Shown here: piece after piece, positions 6,741 to 14,038 of the stretch
Position numbering within the stretch: position 1 is the first letter of the stretch
Layout of the letters: every line of letters starts with the position of its first letter
From: Deltaproteobacteria bacterium
Lineage (GTDB): Bacteria; Desulfobacterota; Syntrophia; Syntrophales; JAAYKM01
Reading direction: 5' to 3'
DNA: 14,082 bases
Assembly (NCBI GenBank): GCA_019136935.1
Contig: JAGVTI010000114.1
Span: forward strand, 1 to 14,082
Notes under the pieces: model-generated
What the model saw: only the letters and a program-made list of their open reading frames with translations
Told to the model about the DNA's origin: nothing
Databases searched by the model: none
Program-made: the position numbers and the translations under genes

Positions 6741-8615
6741 ATGTGTAAACCGGGGTGCAGAACCTACGAGGCTAAGGTAACGAAATTGGAACCCGTATCG
6801 ATAACCGGCAGCCCCCTGAAAAGTCTGAAAAATATCTTCGGGTACGAAACCTACCGCCCCCAGCAGCAGGAAATCATCGAGAATCTCATCCGCGGAGAGG
6901 ACGCCTTCGTCCTCATGCCGACGGGAGGGGGGAAGTCCCTGTGTTATCAGATCCCCTCCCTCCATCGTGCGGGGGTCGGAATTGTCGTTTCCCCGCTCAT
7001 TTCCCTGATGAAAGACCAGGTCGATGCGCTTCAGGCCTGCGGAGTGAAGGCGGCTTTTTACAATTCCTCCCTGAAGAGCCGCGAGGCCCGCCGGGTCCTG
7101 GCGATGCTCCATGGTGAAGAACTGGATCTCCTGTACATCGCACCGGAAAGACTGGTCAGCGATGAATTCCTGCAGCGCCTCAGGGACATTCCCATCGCTC
7201 TTTTCGCCGTTGACGAGGCCCACTGTATTTCCCAATGGGGCCATGATTTCCGGCCCGAATACAGCCGGCTTGGACGCCTGCGCAAACTATTCCCCCAGAT
7301 ACCGATGATCGCCCTGACGGCGACGGCCGAATCCCATACCCGCCGCGACATCCTCGACCGGCTCCACCTCAGGCATGCCCGGTGCTATATCACCAGTTTC
7401 GATCGCCCCAATATCCGCTATACCGTCCTCGACAAGATCAAGCCCTTCTCTCAGCTGATTGATTTTCTGCGAAACCACTTCGGGGAAGCCGGCATCGTTT
7501 ACTGTCTGAGCCGTAAACGAGTGGACGACCTGGCGGCGAAACTGCAATCGGCCGGCTTCAATGCGGCCCCCTACCATGCCGGACTGACAACGGCGGAAAG
7601 ACAAAAGGTCCAGGACGATTTCCTGCGGGACGATGTCCGGATCATGGTCGCGACGGTAGCCTTCGGCATGGGAATCGACAAGTCCAATATCCGGTTTGTC
7701 GTCCATTACGACATCCCGAAAAACATCGAAAGCTATTACCAGGAAACGGGACGCGCCGGCCGCGATGGTCTGGCGGCGGACGCCCTGCTCCTGTTCGGGT
7801 ACGGCGACATCGCCATCGCCCGGAGCCTGATCGAAAACACCCAGAATCCCGAGCGCAAGCGGATCGAACTTCACAAACTGAACGCCATGGTGGCCTTTGC
7901 CGAAGCCTCAAGCTGCCGACGACGGATCCTCCTCGGTTATTTCGATGAGTGGGTGGAGCAGGACTGCGGCAATTGCGACATCTGCCTGCATCCCCCGGAA
8001 ATGATCGACGTGACGGAGGATGCCCGGAAGGCCCTGTCCTGTGTGTACCGGGTAAATCAACGTTTCGGCATGGGTCATGTAATCGATGTATTGCGCGGTT
8101 CCAAAAAGGAACGGATCATGCGGCTGGGGCATGACCGCCTTTCCACGTACGGAATCGGCGCCGACAAAAGCCAGGAATACTGGGGGGGACTCCTCCACCA
8201 CCTTGTCCACCGGGGATTTCTGCAGCAGGACGTGGGCAACTATTCGGTCCTGACCCTGACCGACGCGGCCCGGCCGGTTCTGCGGGGCGAACAGAGCCTG
8301 ACCATGGCGGTGCCGCGGGTAAAATCCGCAGCCACCTTAAAAGCGAGCCGACGCAAAAGCGGCGATGCGGATTACGACGAGGAACTCTTCCGGCGGCTCC
8401 GCGCCCTGCGGAAAACCCTGGCCGATGCCGCCGGAGTGCCGCCGTTTGTCATTTTCAGCGACATATCCCTGGTCGGCATGGCCGCTGCACTGCCTGCGGA
8501 CGACGAGGCATTTCTGAATGTCCACGGAGTCGGTACCCATAAACTCGAACGCTATGGGGAGGATTTTCTTGGCGAGATACGGCGGTACCTGCAGGAGAGG
8601 AAAGAACGGTCCTGA
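6741..8615 (+). CDS. recQ: ATP-dependent DNA helicase RecQ
   Basis: This 624-residue protein is a complete RecQ, a 3'-5' DNA helicase in recombination repair and fork restart. The DEAD/DEAH helicase core has FGYETYRPQQQE, Walker A MPTGGGKS at 59-66, the box DEAH at 158-161 and the RecQ-specific aromatic-rich loop SQWGHDFRPEY just after it. The C-terminal helicase lobe ends in QETGRAGRDG. The zinc site has Cys392, Cys409, Cys412 and Cys415, the same spacing as in E. coli RecQ. A winged-helix RQC domain follows, and an HRDC domain occupies about 544-620. The ATG at 6741 has a GGAAAG-like site seven bases upstream. TTG 6786 with TAAGG is a possible shorter start; TTG 6696 abuts the terminator and is unlikely. 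The gene converges on truA. Confidence 0.96.
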   Translation: MCKPGCRTYEAKVTKLEPVSITGSPLKSLKNIFGYETYRPQQQEIIENLIRGEDAFVLMPTGGGKSLCYQIPSLHRAGVGIVVSPLISLMKDQVDALQACGVKAAFYNSSLKSREARRVLAMLHGEELDLLYIAPERLVSDEFLQRLRDIPIALFAVDEAHCISQWGHDFRPEYSRLGRLRKLFPQIPMIALTATAESHTRRDILDRLHLRHARCYITSFDRPNIRYTVLDKIKPFSQLIDFLRNHFGEAGIVYCLSRKRVDDLAAKLQSAGFNAAPYHAGLTTAERQKVQDDFLRDDVRIMVATVAFGMGIDKSNIRFVVHYDIPKNIESYYQETGRAGRDGLAADALLLFGYGDIAIARSLIENTQNPERKRIELHKLNAMVAFAEASSCRRRILLGYFDEWVEQDCGNCDICLHPPEMIDVTEDARKALSCVYRVNQRFGMGHVIDVLRGSKKERIMRLGHDRLSTYGIGADKSQEYWGGLLHHLVHRGFLQQDVGNYSVLTLTDAARPVLRGEQSLTMAVPRVKSAATLKASRRKSGDADYDEELFRRLRALRKTLADAAGVPPFVIFSDISLVGMAAALPADDEAFLNVHGVGTHKLERYGEDFLGEIRRYLQERKERS

Positions 8616-8617
8616 CG

Positions 8618-8645
8618 GCGGAAGAAGAGCCGTCCCGCCTTCCGC
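8618..8645. terminator. Convergent hairpin, recQ/truA
   Basis: A perfect 7-bp inverted repeat (GCGGAAG/CTTCCGC) with a 14-base loop starts two bases after the recQ stop codon and lies 39 bases beyond the truA stop. On the plus strand it is followed by GTTTCG, only a short T stretch. Position and stem suggest a shared, moderate terminator. Confidence 0.45.
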
Positions 8646-8684
8646 GTTTCGTATCGATTCCCGACGGAGCCCGGAATTTCGATC

Positions 8685-9491
8685 TCATCTTGTCAGCATC
8701 GGCCAAGCCGGGGGCTGAAAGGGCCGCCAGGAATCTCCCTCGTACAGCACCTGTTCCAGGAACAGCCCCGAAGGCGGCGCCGTGAACCGTGCCGGGATGT
8801 CCGAAGTTTCCTTCAGCATGCCTTCGATATCCAGGACGGACAGTTTCCCCCGCCCTGCCTCGACGGTCACCCCGACCAGGCGGCGGACCATTTTCCAGAG
8901 GAAATGAGATCCGGCGAAACGGAATAGAATCAGATGATCGGCTTGTTTCACCACGGCGGAATCGATCTGCACCAGGGGAGATTTTCCCTTTCCCATCCTT
9001 TTGTCGGCGAAGGAGGAAAAATCGTGGAAACCCTGGAACAGGTTCATCACCGTTTCCATGGTTTTCATGTCCAGGGGATCCCGCACCCACCAGACATAAC
9101 GTTTCCCGAAAGCGGTTCGTTTACGGGAAAGAAGGTACAGATAACTTCTGCCCTTCGCATGGTGACGGGCGTGAAAGTCTGCCTTCGCCTCTTCCAGGCG
9201 CAGGATATTGATATTCGAAGGCAGTTCGTCGTTCCATTTTTGCAGGGCGGCACGGAGGGACAGTTTTTTCGGAACCTCCAGGTGAGCCACCTGTCCCAAC
9301 GCGTGGACCCCGGCGTCGGTGCGGCCGGCCCCCTGAATGTCCGCCTCGCAGTTCAGGACGCGCCGGGCCGTTTCGATCAGGGTGCCCTGGATACTGCGGG
9401 CGTTCGCCTGGCCCTGCCAGCCGCTGTAGCTCGTTCCGTCGTATTCGATGATCATTTTATACCTGGGCACGTTTTCAAAATCCCCCTTCAT
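8685..9491 (-). CDS. truA: tRNA pseudouridine(38-40) synthase TruA
   Basis: This 268-residue enzyme converts uridines 38, 39 and 40 in the anticodon arm of tRNAs to pseudouridine. The N-terminal strand IIEYDGTSYSGWQ and the catalytic loop GAGRTDAGVHALGQVAH are typical. The nucleophile is Asp59 with this start. The central FHARHHAKGRSYLYLL and the C-terminal FLWKMVRRLVG motif are present, and the length fits the family. The start is uncertain. ATG 9491 has GGGAG eleven bases upstream. ATG 9518, ATG 9509, TTG 9527 and GTG 9470 are in-frame alternatives that change only the non-conserved N-terminus. It is transcribed away from the acyltransferase and converges on recQ. Confidence 0.95.
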   Translation of the reverse strand: MKGDFENVPRYKMIIEYDGTSYSGWQGQANARSIQGTLIETARRVLNCEADIQGAGRTDAGVHALGQVAHLEVPKKLSLRAALQKWNDELPSNINILRLEEAKADFHARHHAKGRSYLYLLSRKRTAFGKRYVWWVRDPLDMKTMETVMNLFQGFHDFSSFADKRMGKGKSPLVQIDSAVVKQADHLILFRFAGSHFLWKMVRRLVGVTVEAGRGKLSVLDIEGMLKETSDIPARFTAPPSGLFLEQVLYEGDSWRPFQPPAWPMLTR

Positions 9492-9908
9492 CCCATACAG
9501 TTCTCCCATATCGGACATATCCTGCAATTCTCCGATGGGCGATCTCTCCTTCCTACTCGATGAAAGAACCGTCTGTCCAGCACTAATGCAGCATCCGTAT
9601 CAAAACCCCATTGACAAATCCCTTCGTTACATGGCAACGTACCCCCCATCTTTGACGGCTTCGCAAAAAGTCTCTTTCCCCTCCCCCGTCAAGAAGCTGT
9701 GTCGTCATGCCGGAAAATGTCATTCCGGACGGATATGGAGAATCTTGATCTCCCGGTATCGCTGAGACTTGAAGATTTCTCCCGGAGTTTACCCCGGGTG
9801 CGACGAAGGGATCGAAATGACAAGAACGTGTATTGCAAACACATCCTCCAGGGAAGAGGGAACTGGGGGGCTTTTTACGGGAGCATCATCTTTTCGAGGC
9901 GGGAAAAC
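9492..9908. other. Divergent truA/acyltransferase spacer
   Basis: This 417-base region holds no supported gene. The left 160 bases should carry the truA promoter and perhaps part of the acyltransferase control. A perfect -35-like TTGACA at 9611-9616 on the plus strand has no acceptable -10 box at 16-18 bases. A purine-rich AAGGAGAG on the minus strand (about 9545-9552) has no start codon at normal distance. The right part is the repeat-like element listed separately. The plus-strand frame of the acyltransferase is open back through this element, which I take as chance. Confidence 0.5.
9653..9824. repeat. MITE-like or palindromic intergenic repeat remnant
   Basis: Three sub-structures lie in a row. 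At 9704-9728 there is a direct repeat of GTCAT(G/T)CCGG with a 15-base period, which also gives a CCGGAA/TTCCGG hairpin (9710-9715 with 9723-9728). At 9736-9753 a short GGAGA/TCTCC hairpin lies in the middle. At 9768-9824 an imperfect palindrome has outer arms CTTGaagATTTC and GAAATgaCAAG around an inner CCCGG/CCGGG stem. On the minus strand the last part reads CTTGTCATTTCGA at one end and GAGAAATCTTC at the other. I recall this pattern from abundant non-coding repeats of many environmental bacteria. The left end GACGGCTTCGCAAAAAGTC also looks repeat-like. Copy number is unknown from this window. Confidence 0.5.
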
Positions 9909-10619
9909 ATGAAAACGGGGAACCGTTGGAAAGATCTGAAATTTGCTCTTCTTCTGAGATTGACGAAACCTCTTTACTATCTCCTTTTCCTTTATACAAA
10001 GACCCTGCGTTTCCAGGTTGAACATGTCCAGGGTGTATTCGACCACATTCGCAACGGCGGGCCGGTTCTGCTGGCCAGTTGGCACCAGAGGCTGTTTTGT
10101 GGTTTTTTTCTCCCCCGCTTTTATAAATTGGCGATCCCCATCATGATCAGCCGGAGCAAAGATGGCGAGTTCATTGCCCGCATTGTACGGAATTCCGGCT
10201 TTGTGCCCGTCCGGGGATCGAGTTCAAGGGGTGGCAAAGAAGCGCTGCGGGAAATGGTCGATGCAATCGGAAAATATCGCATCGGAGGCCACGTCGTGGA
10301 CGGTCCGACGGGACCGGCCCAAATGGTGAAGGCGGGGCTGATTGCAATGGCCCAGCGTACCGGTGCCGCCATCTGCCCGGTTTATCTGGTTTATGAAAAG
10401 TGCTGGATTTTCAGCAGCTGGGACCGGTTCATGGTACCGAAGCCTTTCAGCAGGGTGCTCATCCATTTCAGCGAAAACCTTACATCCCCGCCGCCCTACC
10501 TGGACGGCCAGGCATTTGAGCTCTACCGCAAAGGGATCGAGGACGAGATGATCCGAACCTACGCAGAACTGGACCGTTATTTCGATCAAACCCGACAGGC
10601 TTTTATTGCAGGCCTCTGA
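9909..10619 (+). CDS. DUF374-family lysophospholipid acyltransferase-like protein
   Basis: This 236-residue protein fits the DUF374 (PF04028) branch of the lysophospholipid acyltransferase superfamily. Members are thought to transfer acyl chains in lipid A or phospholipid synthesis at the inner membrane. A hydrophobic, basic N-terminus (residues 10-33) could lie on the membrane. The motif ASWHQRLF with His59 replaces the classical HxxxxD box, as in this branch. It is followed by SRSKDGEFIARIVRNSGFVPVRGSSS and then VVDGPTGPAQMVKAG around Asp131, the conserved DGPxGP segment. The ATG at 9909 is chosen for the GAGG at 9896-9899 and because the family begins here; the in-frame extension to 9699 runs through the repeat element. 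It converges on tlpA with only 8 bases between the stops. The acyl substrate is not known. Confidence 0.88.
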   Translation: MKTGNRWKDLKFALLLRLTKPLYYLLFLYTKTLRFQVEHVQGVFDHIRNGGPVLLASWHQRLFCGFFLPRFYKLAIPIMISRSKDGEFIARIVRNSGFVPVRGSSSRGGKEALREMVDAIGKYRIGGHVVDGPTGPAQMVKAGLIAMAQRTGAAICPVYLVYEKCWIFSSWDRFMVPKPFSRVLIHFSENLTSPPPYLDGQAFELYRKGIEDEMIRTYAELDRYFDQTRQAFIAGL

Positions 10620-10627
10620 AGAAGGCT

Positions 10628-11185
10628 TTACGGTGAAAACGCCGCCGTCCGTTTATAGACTTTCTCCAGAATTTCCACAATGGTGGCCGTGTCGGAAGAA
10701 ATTCTTTCCCCATCCTGATCGATCAGAACGAGGGCGGGAATCCCCACAATCCCGTAAGCCATACCGACCTCCCCATCCTGGTCCAGCAGAACGCGATAAG
10801 GGATTTGATTTGCTTTCACGAATTGACGGAGTTTGTCCGGAGGTTCCTGAATATCGACGTTGACCACCACAAGCCCCTGCGGGCCGTATGCCGCGTGGAT
10901 GTCCCGGTAAAGGGGAATCGAAGCGCGGCAGGAAGGACACCAGGTCGTGGTAAAGATGATCAGGACCATTTTCCCCCTTTCGACCTTGAGATGGAAGGGT
11001 TCCCCGTCCAAATCCAAAAGAGTGAAGTCGGGGGCCTTGCCCCCCGTTTCGCCGGTTTCGGGCGCCGGTCCGCAGGAAAGGGCAAAAAGCAGTGGAAGCA
11101 GAACGCCTGTGACCAGGATAAGCCGTAAAAACACGGCACCCTTTCCCGCTATCGATAAACTGAAAAAACGTCTGCAAAAGGTCAT
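10628..11185 (-). CDS. TlpA/ResA-like periplasmic thioredoxin-fold lipoprotein
   Basis: This 185-residue protein is a membrane-anchored thiol-disulfide oxidoreductase. A hydrophobic signal (about 17-37) ends in FALSC, an imperfect lipobox with Cys38 as the likely lipid site. The AhpC/TSA-redoxin domain starts at KAPDFTLLDLDG (50-61). The redox motif WCPSC has Cys83 and Cys86 and is followed by VNVDIQEP. The cis-proline segment is GIVGIPALVLID. The start ATG at 11185 has AGGAGAGG just upstream; this site overlaps the stop codon of the CcdA-like gene. The frame is open further back to 11500, but that part overlaps the CcdA gene and has no domain. The CcdA-like neighbour would keep it reduced, for cytochrome c maturation or general disulfide reduction outside the cytoplasm. 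Which of the two is not shown: no other cytochrome c gene is in view. Confidence 0.92.
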   Translation of the reverse strand: MTFCRRFFSLSIAGKGAVFLRLILVTGVLLPLLFALSCGPAPETGETGGKAPDFTLLDLDGEPFHLKVERGKMVLIIFTTTWCPSCRASIPLYRDIHAAYGPQGLVVVNVDIQEPPDKLRQFVKANQIPYRVLLDQDGEVGMAYGIVGIPALVLIDQDGERISSDTATIVEILEKVYKRTAAFSP

Positions 11186-11193
11186 TTCCTCTC

Positions 11194-11910
11194 CTAAATC
11201 CACAATTTCCCGGAGTGGATCAGAAAGTATTCCCCGATAGCGATCATGATCCATCCGAAGAGATGACTGACCCGGACCATCCAGGGACCGGATTTGGGCA
11301 GGCGGGTCAGAAATCCCGTAAAAGTGCCGACGAGAATCAAAAGGGTCCCGATTCCCAGGGAAAACAGAAACAGAAGGGCCATTCCGAACACCGGGTTTTG
11401 CCTGCTTGCAACGTAGGTCAGAAGGACCGTGAGAACCGGCGTCGTGCAGGGGCCAAGGACAAATCCGGACAAGATCCCGACGAAAAAACTGCCGAGACAC
11501 CCCTCCGTTTTCTTCCGGTCATGAAACCGGGAAATCGCTTCCGGCGTGTAAAAACGCAGGGTAAAGACTTCAAGCATTGAAAGCCCCATGAGAATGCAGA
11601 CATTGGCCATGACGAAGTATGTCCAGGGATTTGCCTGGATCTGGCCGAAAAGCCGGCCGGAAAAGGCCGCGATGCCCCCCAGAAGGGTGTATGTCAGGGC
11701 AATCCCCAGAACGTAGAACAGGGAAAGGAGAAAGCTCTTTGTCCGGGTATTTGCGCTGCGCGCGCCGATGAAAGCGACGGTAACGGGGATGACGGGATAA
11801 ACGCAGGGCGTGAAACCGACCAGGAGACCGCCCAGGTAGGCAATGAGGGGCGCCAGCAGAACGGAATCCTGCAGGTGAACAGCCAGGTTATGGATCAGTT
11901 GATCGATCAA
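11194..11910 (-). CDS. CcdA/DsbD-type transmembrane thiol-disulfide electron carrier
   Basis: This 238-residue integral membrane protein matches the transmembrane domain of DsbD/CcdA, which carries electrons from cytoplasmic thioredoxin to extracytoplasmic thiol proteins. About six membrane segments are apparent. The two functional cysteines are both present with their prolines: GFTPCVYPVIP (Cys36) in the first helix and VLGPCTTPV (Cys155) in the fourth. There is no periplasmic DsbD-alpha or C-terminal thioredoxin domain, so the next gene (TlpA-like) probably takes that role. Translation seems to start at TTG 11910, eight bases after GAGG; no in-frame ATG is at a better place. It is coupled to tlpA, with 8 bases between stop and start. 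A promoter is likely in the 141-base spacer behind ald. Confidence 0.93.
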   Translation of the reverse strand: MIDQLIHNLAVHLQDSVLLAPLIAYLGGLLVGFTPCVYPVIPVTVAFIGARSANTRTKSFLLSLFYVLGIALTYTLLGGIAAFSGRLFGQIQANPWTYFVMANVCILMGLSMLEVFTLRFYTPEAISRFHDRKKTEGCLGSFFVGILSGFVLGPCTTPVLTVLLTYVASRQNPVFGMALLFLFSLGIGTLLILVGTFTGFLTRLPKSGPWMVRVSHLFGWIMIAIGEYFLIHSGKLWI

Positions 11911-11954
11911 TAGCGATTCCTCATTATCGAAGGAAGAGGCTTATCTGTTTTCGA

Positions 11955-12027
11955 TGCGGCAGATCGGGAAGTCATCATTCGGATATGGGACTGCCGCAGG
12001 GGAAAAACCTTTTCACACATTTTCCCC
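11955..12027 (-). terminator. Twin inverted repeats between ald and ccdA-like gene
   Basis: Two perfect 8-bp inverted repeats stand back to back in the 141-base spacer. On the minus strand the first met is GGGGAAAA/TTTTCCCC (12020-12027 with 11999-12006, 13-base loop), 24 bases after the ald stop codon. The second is TGCGGCAG/CTGCCGCA (11991-11998 with 11955-11962, 28-base loop). Neither is followed by a T-run on the minus strand, so this may be a terminator region or an operator/leader of the ccdA-like gene. A perfect TTGACA (minus strand, 12035-12030) precedes the first repeat, but the sequence 17 bases on (AAAGGT) is a poor -10 box. Confidence 0.4.
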
Positions 12028-12051
12028 TTTGTCAAGAATCGTCGCCCTTTC

Positions 12052-13164
12052 TCACCGGAGAGCATCGCGCCACGGTACCCAAGTCATCCCGAAGGCTTCC
12101 CCCACCTTGGGATGGGTCAGCACGCCGGCGGCACAGTTGATGCCGCGGGCCAGGGCGATGTCGCCCAGAGCCGCCCTGCGGATTCCCTTGGCGGCAATGG
12201 TCCGGATGTAGGGAAGGGTGGCATTCGTCAAGGCAAAGGTCGATGTTCTGGGAACGGAGGCCGGAATGTTCGGGATACCGCAGTGGATGACACCGTGAAC
12301 CGTATAGACGGGATCGGCATGGGTCGTCGAGCGGATCGTTTCCACCGATCCGCCCTGATCGACGGAAATATCGATGATAACGGAACCCCGCTTCATCCGG
12401 GACACCATGTTTTCCGTGACGACCACCGGCGCCCTGGCACCGGCGATCAGGACGGCCCCGATCAGGACATCCGCATATCCCGTCGACTTTTCGATGGCGT
12501 AGGGATTGGAATAAACCGTGATGACGTGACCGTGGAGCACATCGTCGATATATTTAAGGCGCTTGTGGTCCACATCCAGAATCGTAACGTGGGCGCCCTG
12601 GCCGCAGGCGATCCTGGCGGCATTGAGTCCCACCACGCCGCCTCCGACAATGACCACTTCCGCCGGTGGAACCCCGGGCACGCCGCTTAAGAGGATGCCC
12701 CGTCCGCCGTAATCTTTTTCCAGAAAACGCATGGCCATCTGGATCGACATCCGCCCGGCGATTTCGCTCATCGGGGTCAGCAGGGGAAGCCGGCCATCCG
12801 AAGTCTGGACGGTTTCGTAGGCAATGCCCGTGATTTTTCTCTCGATCATGGCGCGGGTCAACGTTTCCGATGAAGCGAGGTGAAGATAGGTGAAAAGCAG
12901 CTGTCCCTCCCGGTAACAATCCCACTCCCCCTCCAGGGGCTCCTTGACCTTGACGATCAGCTCCGCCCGTTTGTAAATTTCTGCGGCGGAAACAAGGGCA
13001 GCGCCTTCCCGCCCGTATTCTTCATCGGATATGCCGCTTCCGTGGCCGCATCCCGTTTCCACGAGAACCGCGTGACCTTCCAATCCCAGGGTTTTGACCC
13101 CTGCGGGAGTGAGGGCGACCCGATTCTCCCCTTCCTTGATTTCCTTGAGCACACCGATGATCAC
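12052..13164 (-). CDS. ald: Alanine dehydrogenase
   Basis: This 370-residue enzyme interconverts L-alanine and pyruvate plus ammonia with NAD(H), in the cytoplasm. It is full length. The N-terminal motif [21 protein letters not shown] is diagnostic of the AlaDH/PNT family. The catalytic Lys74 (VKVKEPL) and His95 (TYLHLAS) are both in place. The Rossmann loop [14 protein letters not shown] comes next, then ILDVD with the NAD-binding aspartate, DISVDQGG and the C-terminal [12 protein letters not shown]. The start is GTG 13164, six bases after an AGGAG; the nearer ATG at 13169 is out of frame and meets a stop after one codon. The gene sits 94 bases downstream of the exporter permease on the same strand. 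It may have its own promoter, which I could not place. In an anaerobe it could serve amino acid degradation or ammonia assimilation. Confidence 0.96.
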   Translation of the reverse strand: MIIGVLKEIKEGENRVALTPAGVKTLGLEGHAVLVETGCGHGSGISDEEYGREGAALVSAAEIYKRAELIVKVKEPLEGEWDCYREGQLLFTYLHLASSETLTRAMIERKITGIAYETVQTSDGRLPLLTPMSEIAGRMSIQMAMRFLEKDYGGRGILLSGVPGVPPAEVVIVGGGVVGLNAARIACGQGAHVTILDVDHKRLKYIDDVLHGHVITVYSNPYAIEKSTGYADVLIGAVLIAGARAPVVVTENMVSRMKRGSVIIDISVDQGGSVETIRSTTHADPVYTVHGVIHCGIPNIPASVPRTSTFALTNATLPYIRTIAAKGIRRAALGDIALARGINCAAGVLTHPKVGEAFGMTWVPWRDALR

Positions 13165-13258
13165 GACATTCTCCTTTCTTTCATCGGCAGATCAGCCGAA
13201 CCGAATCGACGGGAAAACAATACACGAAACACGTGAAAAAATCATGCGTTCCGAAAGA

Positions 13259-14038
13259 CTATTTGATCAGCCGGCGATGCATTTTATGGATCGCCAGGGG
13301 AAACAGGATCAGGGTAAGGCCTGCGAGATAGAAAAAACTCATGACAAACAGGCTCCCTCCATAGGCGCCGTAAGAAAATGCCCGGCAGAGATTGACCAGG
13401 TGCGTCAGAGGCAAAACCAGGGCAAATTGCCGGGCCCATATCGGAATGTTCTCCAGGGGAAAGAAGGTTCCCCCGAAAAGAAACATGGGGGTAATGAAAA
13501 GAAAAATAGGGAGGTTGAACAATTCGATGTGGGGCACAACGGCCGTGAAAAGCATCCCCATGGCCCCGAAGGCCAGGCCTCCGAGGAAGGCAAGGGGAAT
13601 CAGCAGGAGCCCGTCGGGGTAGCGGATCAGTCCGAAGAAGCTGATGACCGTCATCATGATCGCCGTTGCAAAAACCGCTTTCGTCGCACCCCAGACGATT
13701 TCCCCCGCAATGATCTCCCCCACCGTCAGGGGCGTGGCCATCATGGCGTCGAAAGTTTTCTGGTAATACATCCTGACGAAGGAGGCGTAGGTGTTTTCGT
13801 AGAAGGCGTTACTCATGATGTTGATGGCGATGAGGGCCGGAGCGATGAATTTCGCGTAGGAGACAGGGGTTCCTTCATAGTGGAGAGATCCAATCAGAAC
13901 GCTCATCCCGACGCCGAAGGCCAACAGGTAAAAAAGAGGCTCCAGCAGGGGCGGGAGGAAGCTCACCAGCCAGGTTCGCCGGTAGACGATGAAGTTTCGC
14001 TGCCAGACCTGAAGAAATCGCCATGAAATGGATTTCAT
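13259..14038 (-). CDS. ABC-2 type transporter permease
   Basis: This 259-residue protein is an ABC-2 family permease of the NodJ/DrrB type. It has an N-terminal amphipathic stretch (FLQVWQRNFIVYRRTW) and about six membrane segments. The central part MMATPLTVGEIIAGEIVWG is typical, as is the late FGGTFFPLENIPIWARQFALVLPLTHLVNLCR. Such permeases pair with one ATPase to export lipids, glycans, drugs or small natural products. The ATG overlaps the stop codon of the ATPase gene by four bases (ATGA), which indicates translational coupling. The stop is at 13259-13261. The substrate cannot be told from this window. Confidence 0.93.
   Translation of the reverse strand: MKSISWRFLQVWQRNFIVYRRTWLVSFLPPLLEPLFYLLAFGVGMSVLIGSLHYEGTPVSYAKFIAPALIAINIMSNAFYENTYASFVRMYYQKTFDAMMATPLTVGEIIAGEIVWGATKAVFATAIMMTVISFFGLIRYPDGLLLIPLAFLGGLAFGAMGMLFTAVVPHIELFNLPIFLFITPMFLFGGTFFPLENIPIWARQFALVLPLTHLVNLCRAFSYGAYGGSLFVMSFFYLAGLTLILFPLAIHKMHRRLIK

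Noticed and set aside
9611..9639. Promoter from the perfect TTGACA at 9611
   Set aside because: No acceptable -10 box is present at 16-18 bases; the sequence there is GCAACG.
9699..9908. N-terminal extension of the acyltransferase
   Set aside because: It translates the repeat-like element, has no family resemblance, and the ATG at 9909 has a usable ribosome site and fits the family start.
11186..11500. N-terminal extension of the TlpA-like protein
   Set aside because: It would overlap over 300 bases of the CcdA-like gene and place the signal peptide in the interior; the ATG at 11185 has a strong ribosome site.
13094..14026. 310-codon plus-strand frame over the permease and the start of ald
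   Set aside because: It is antisense to a well-supported membrane protein; its very charged composition (Gln, Lys, Arg, Glu) is the mirror of hydrophobic codons.
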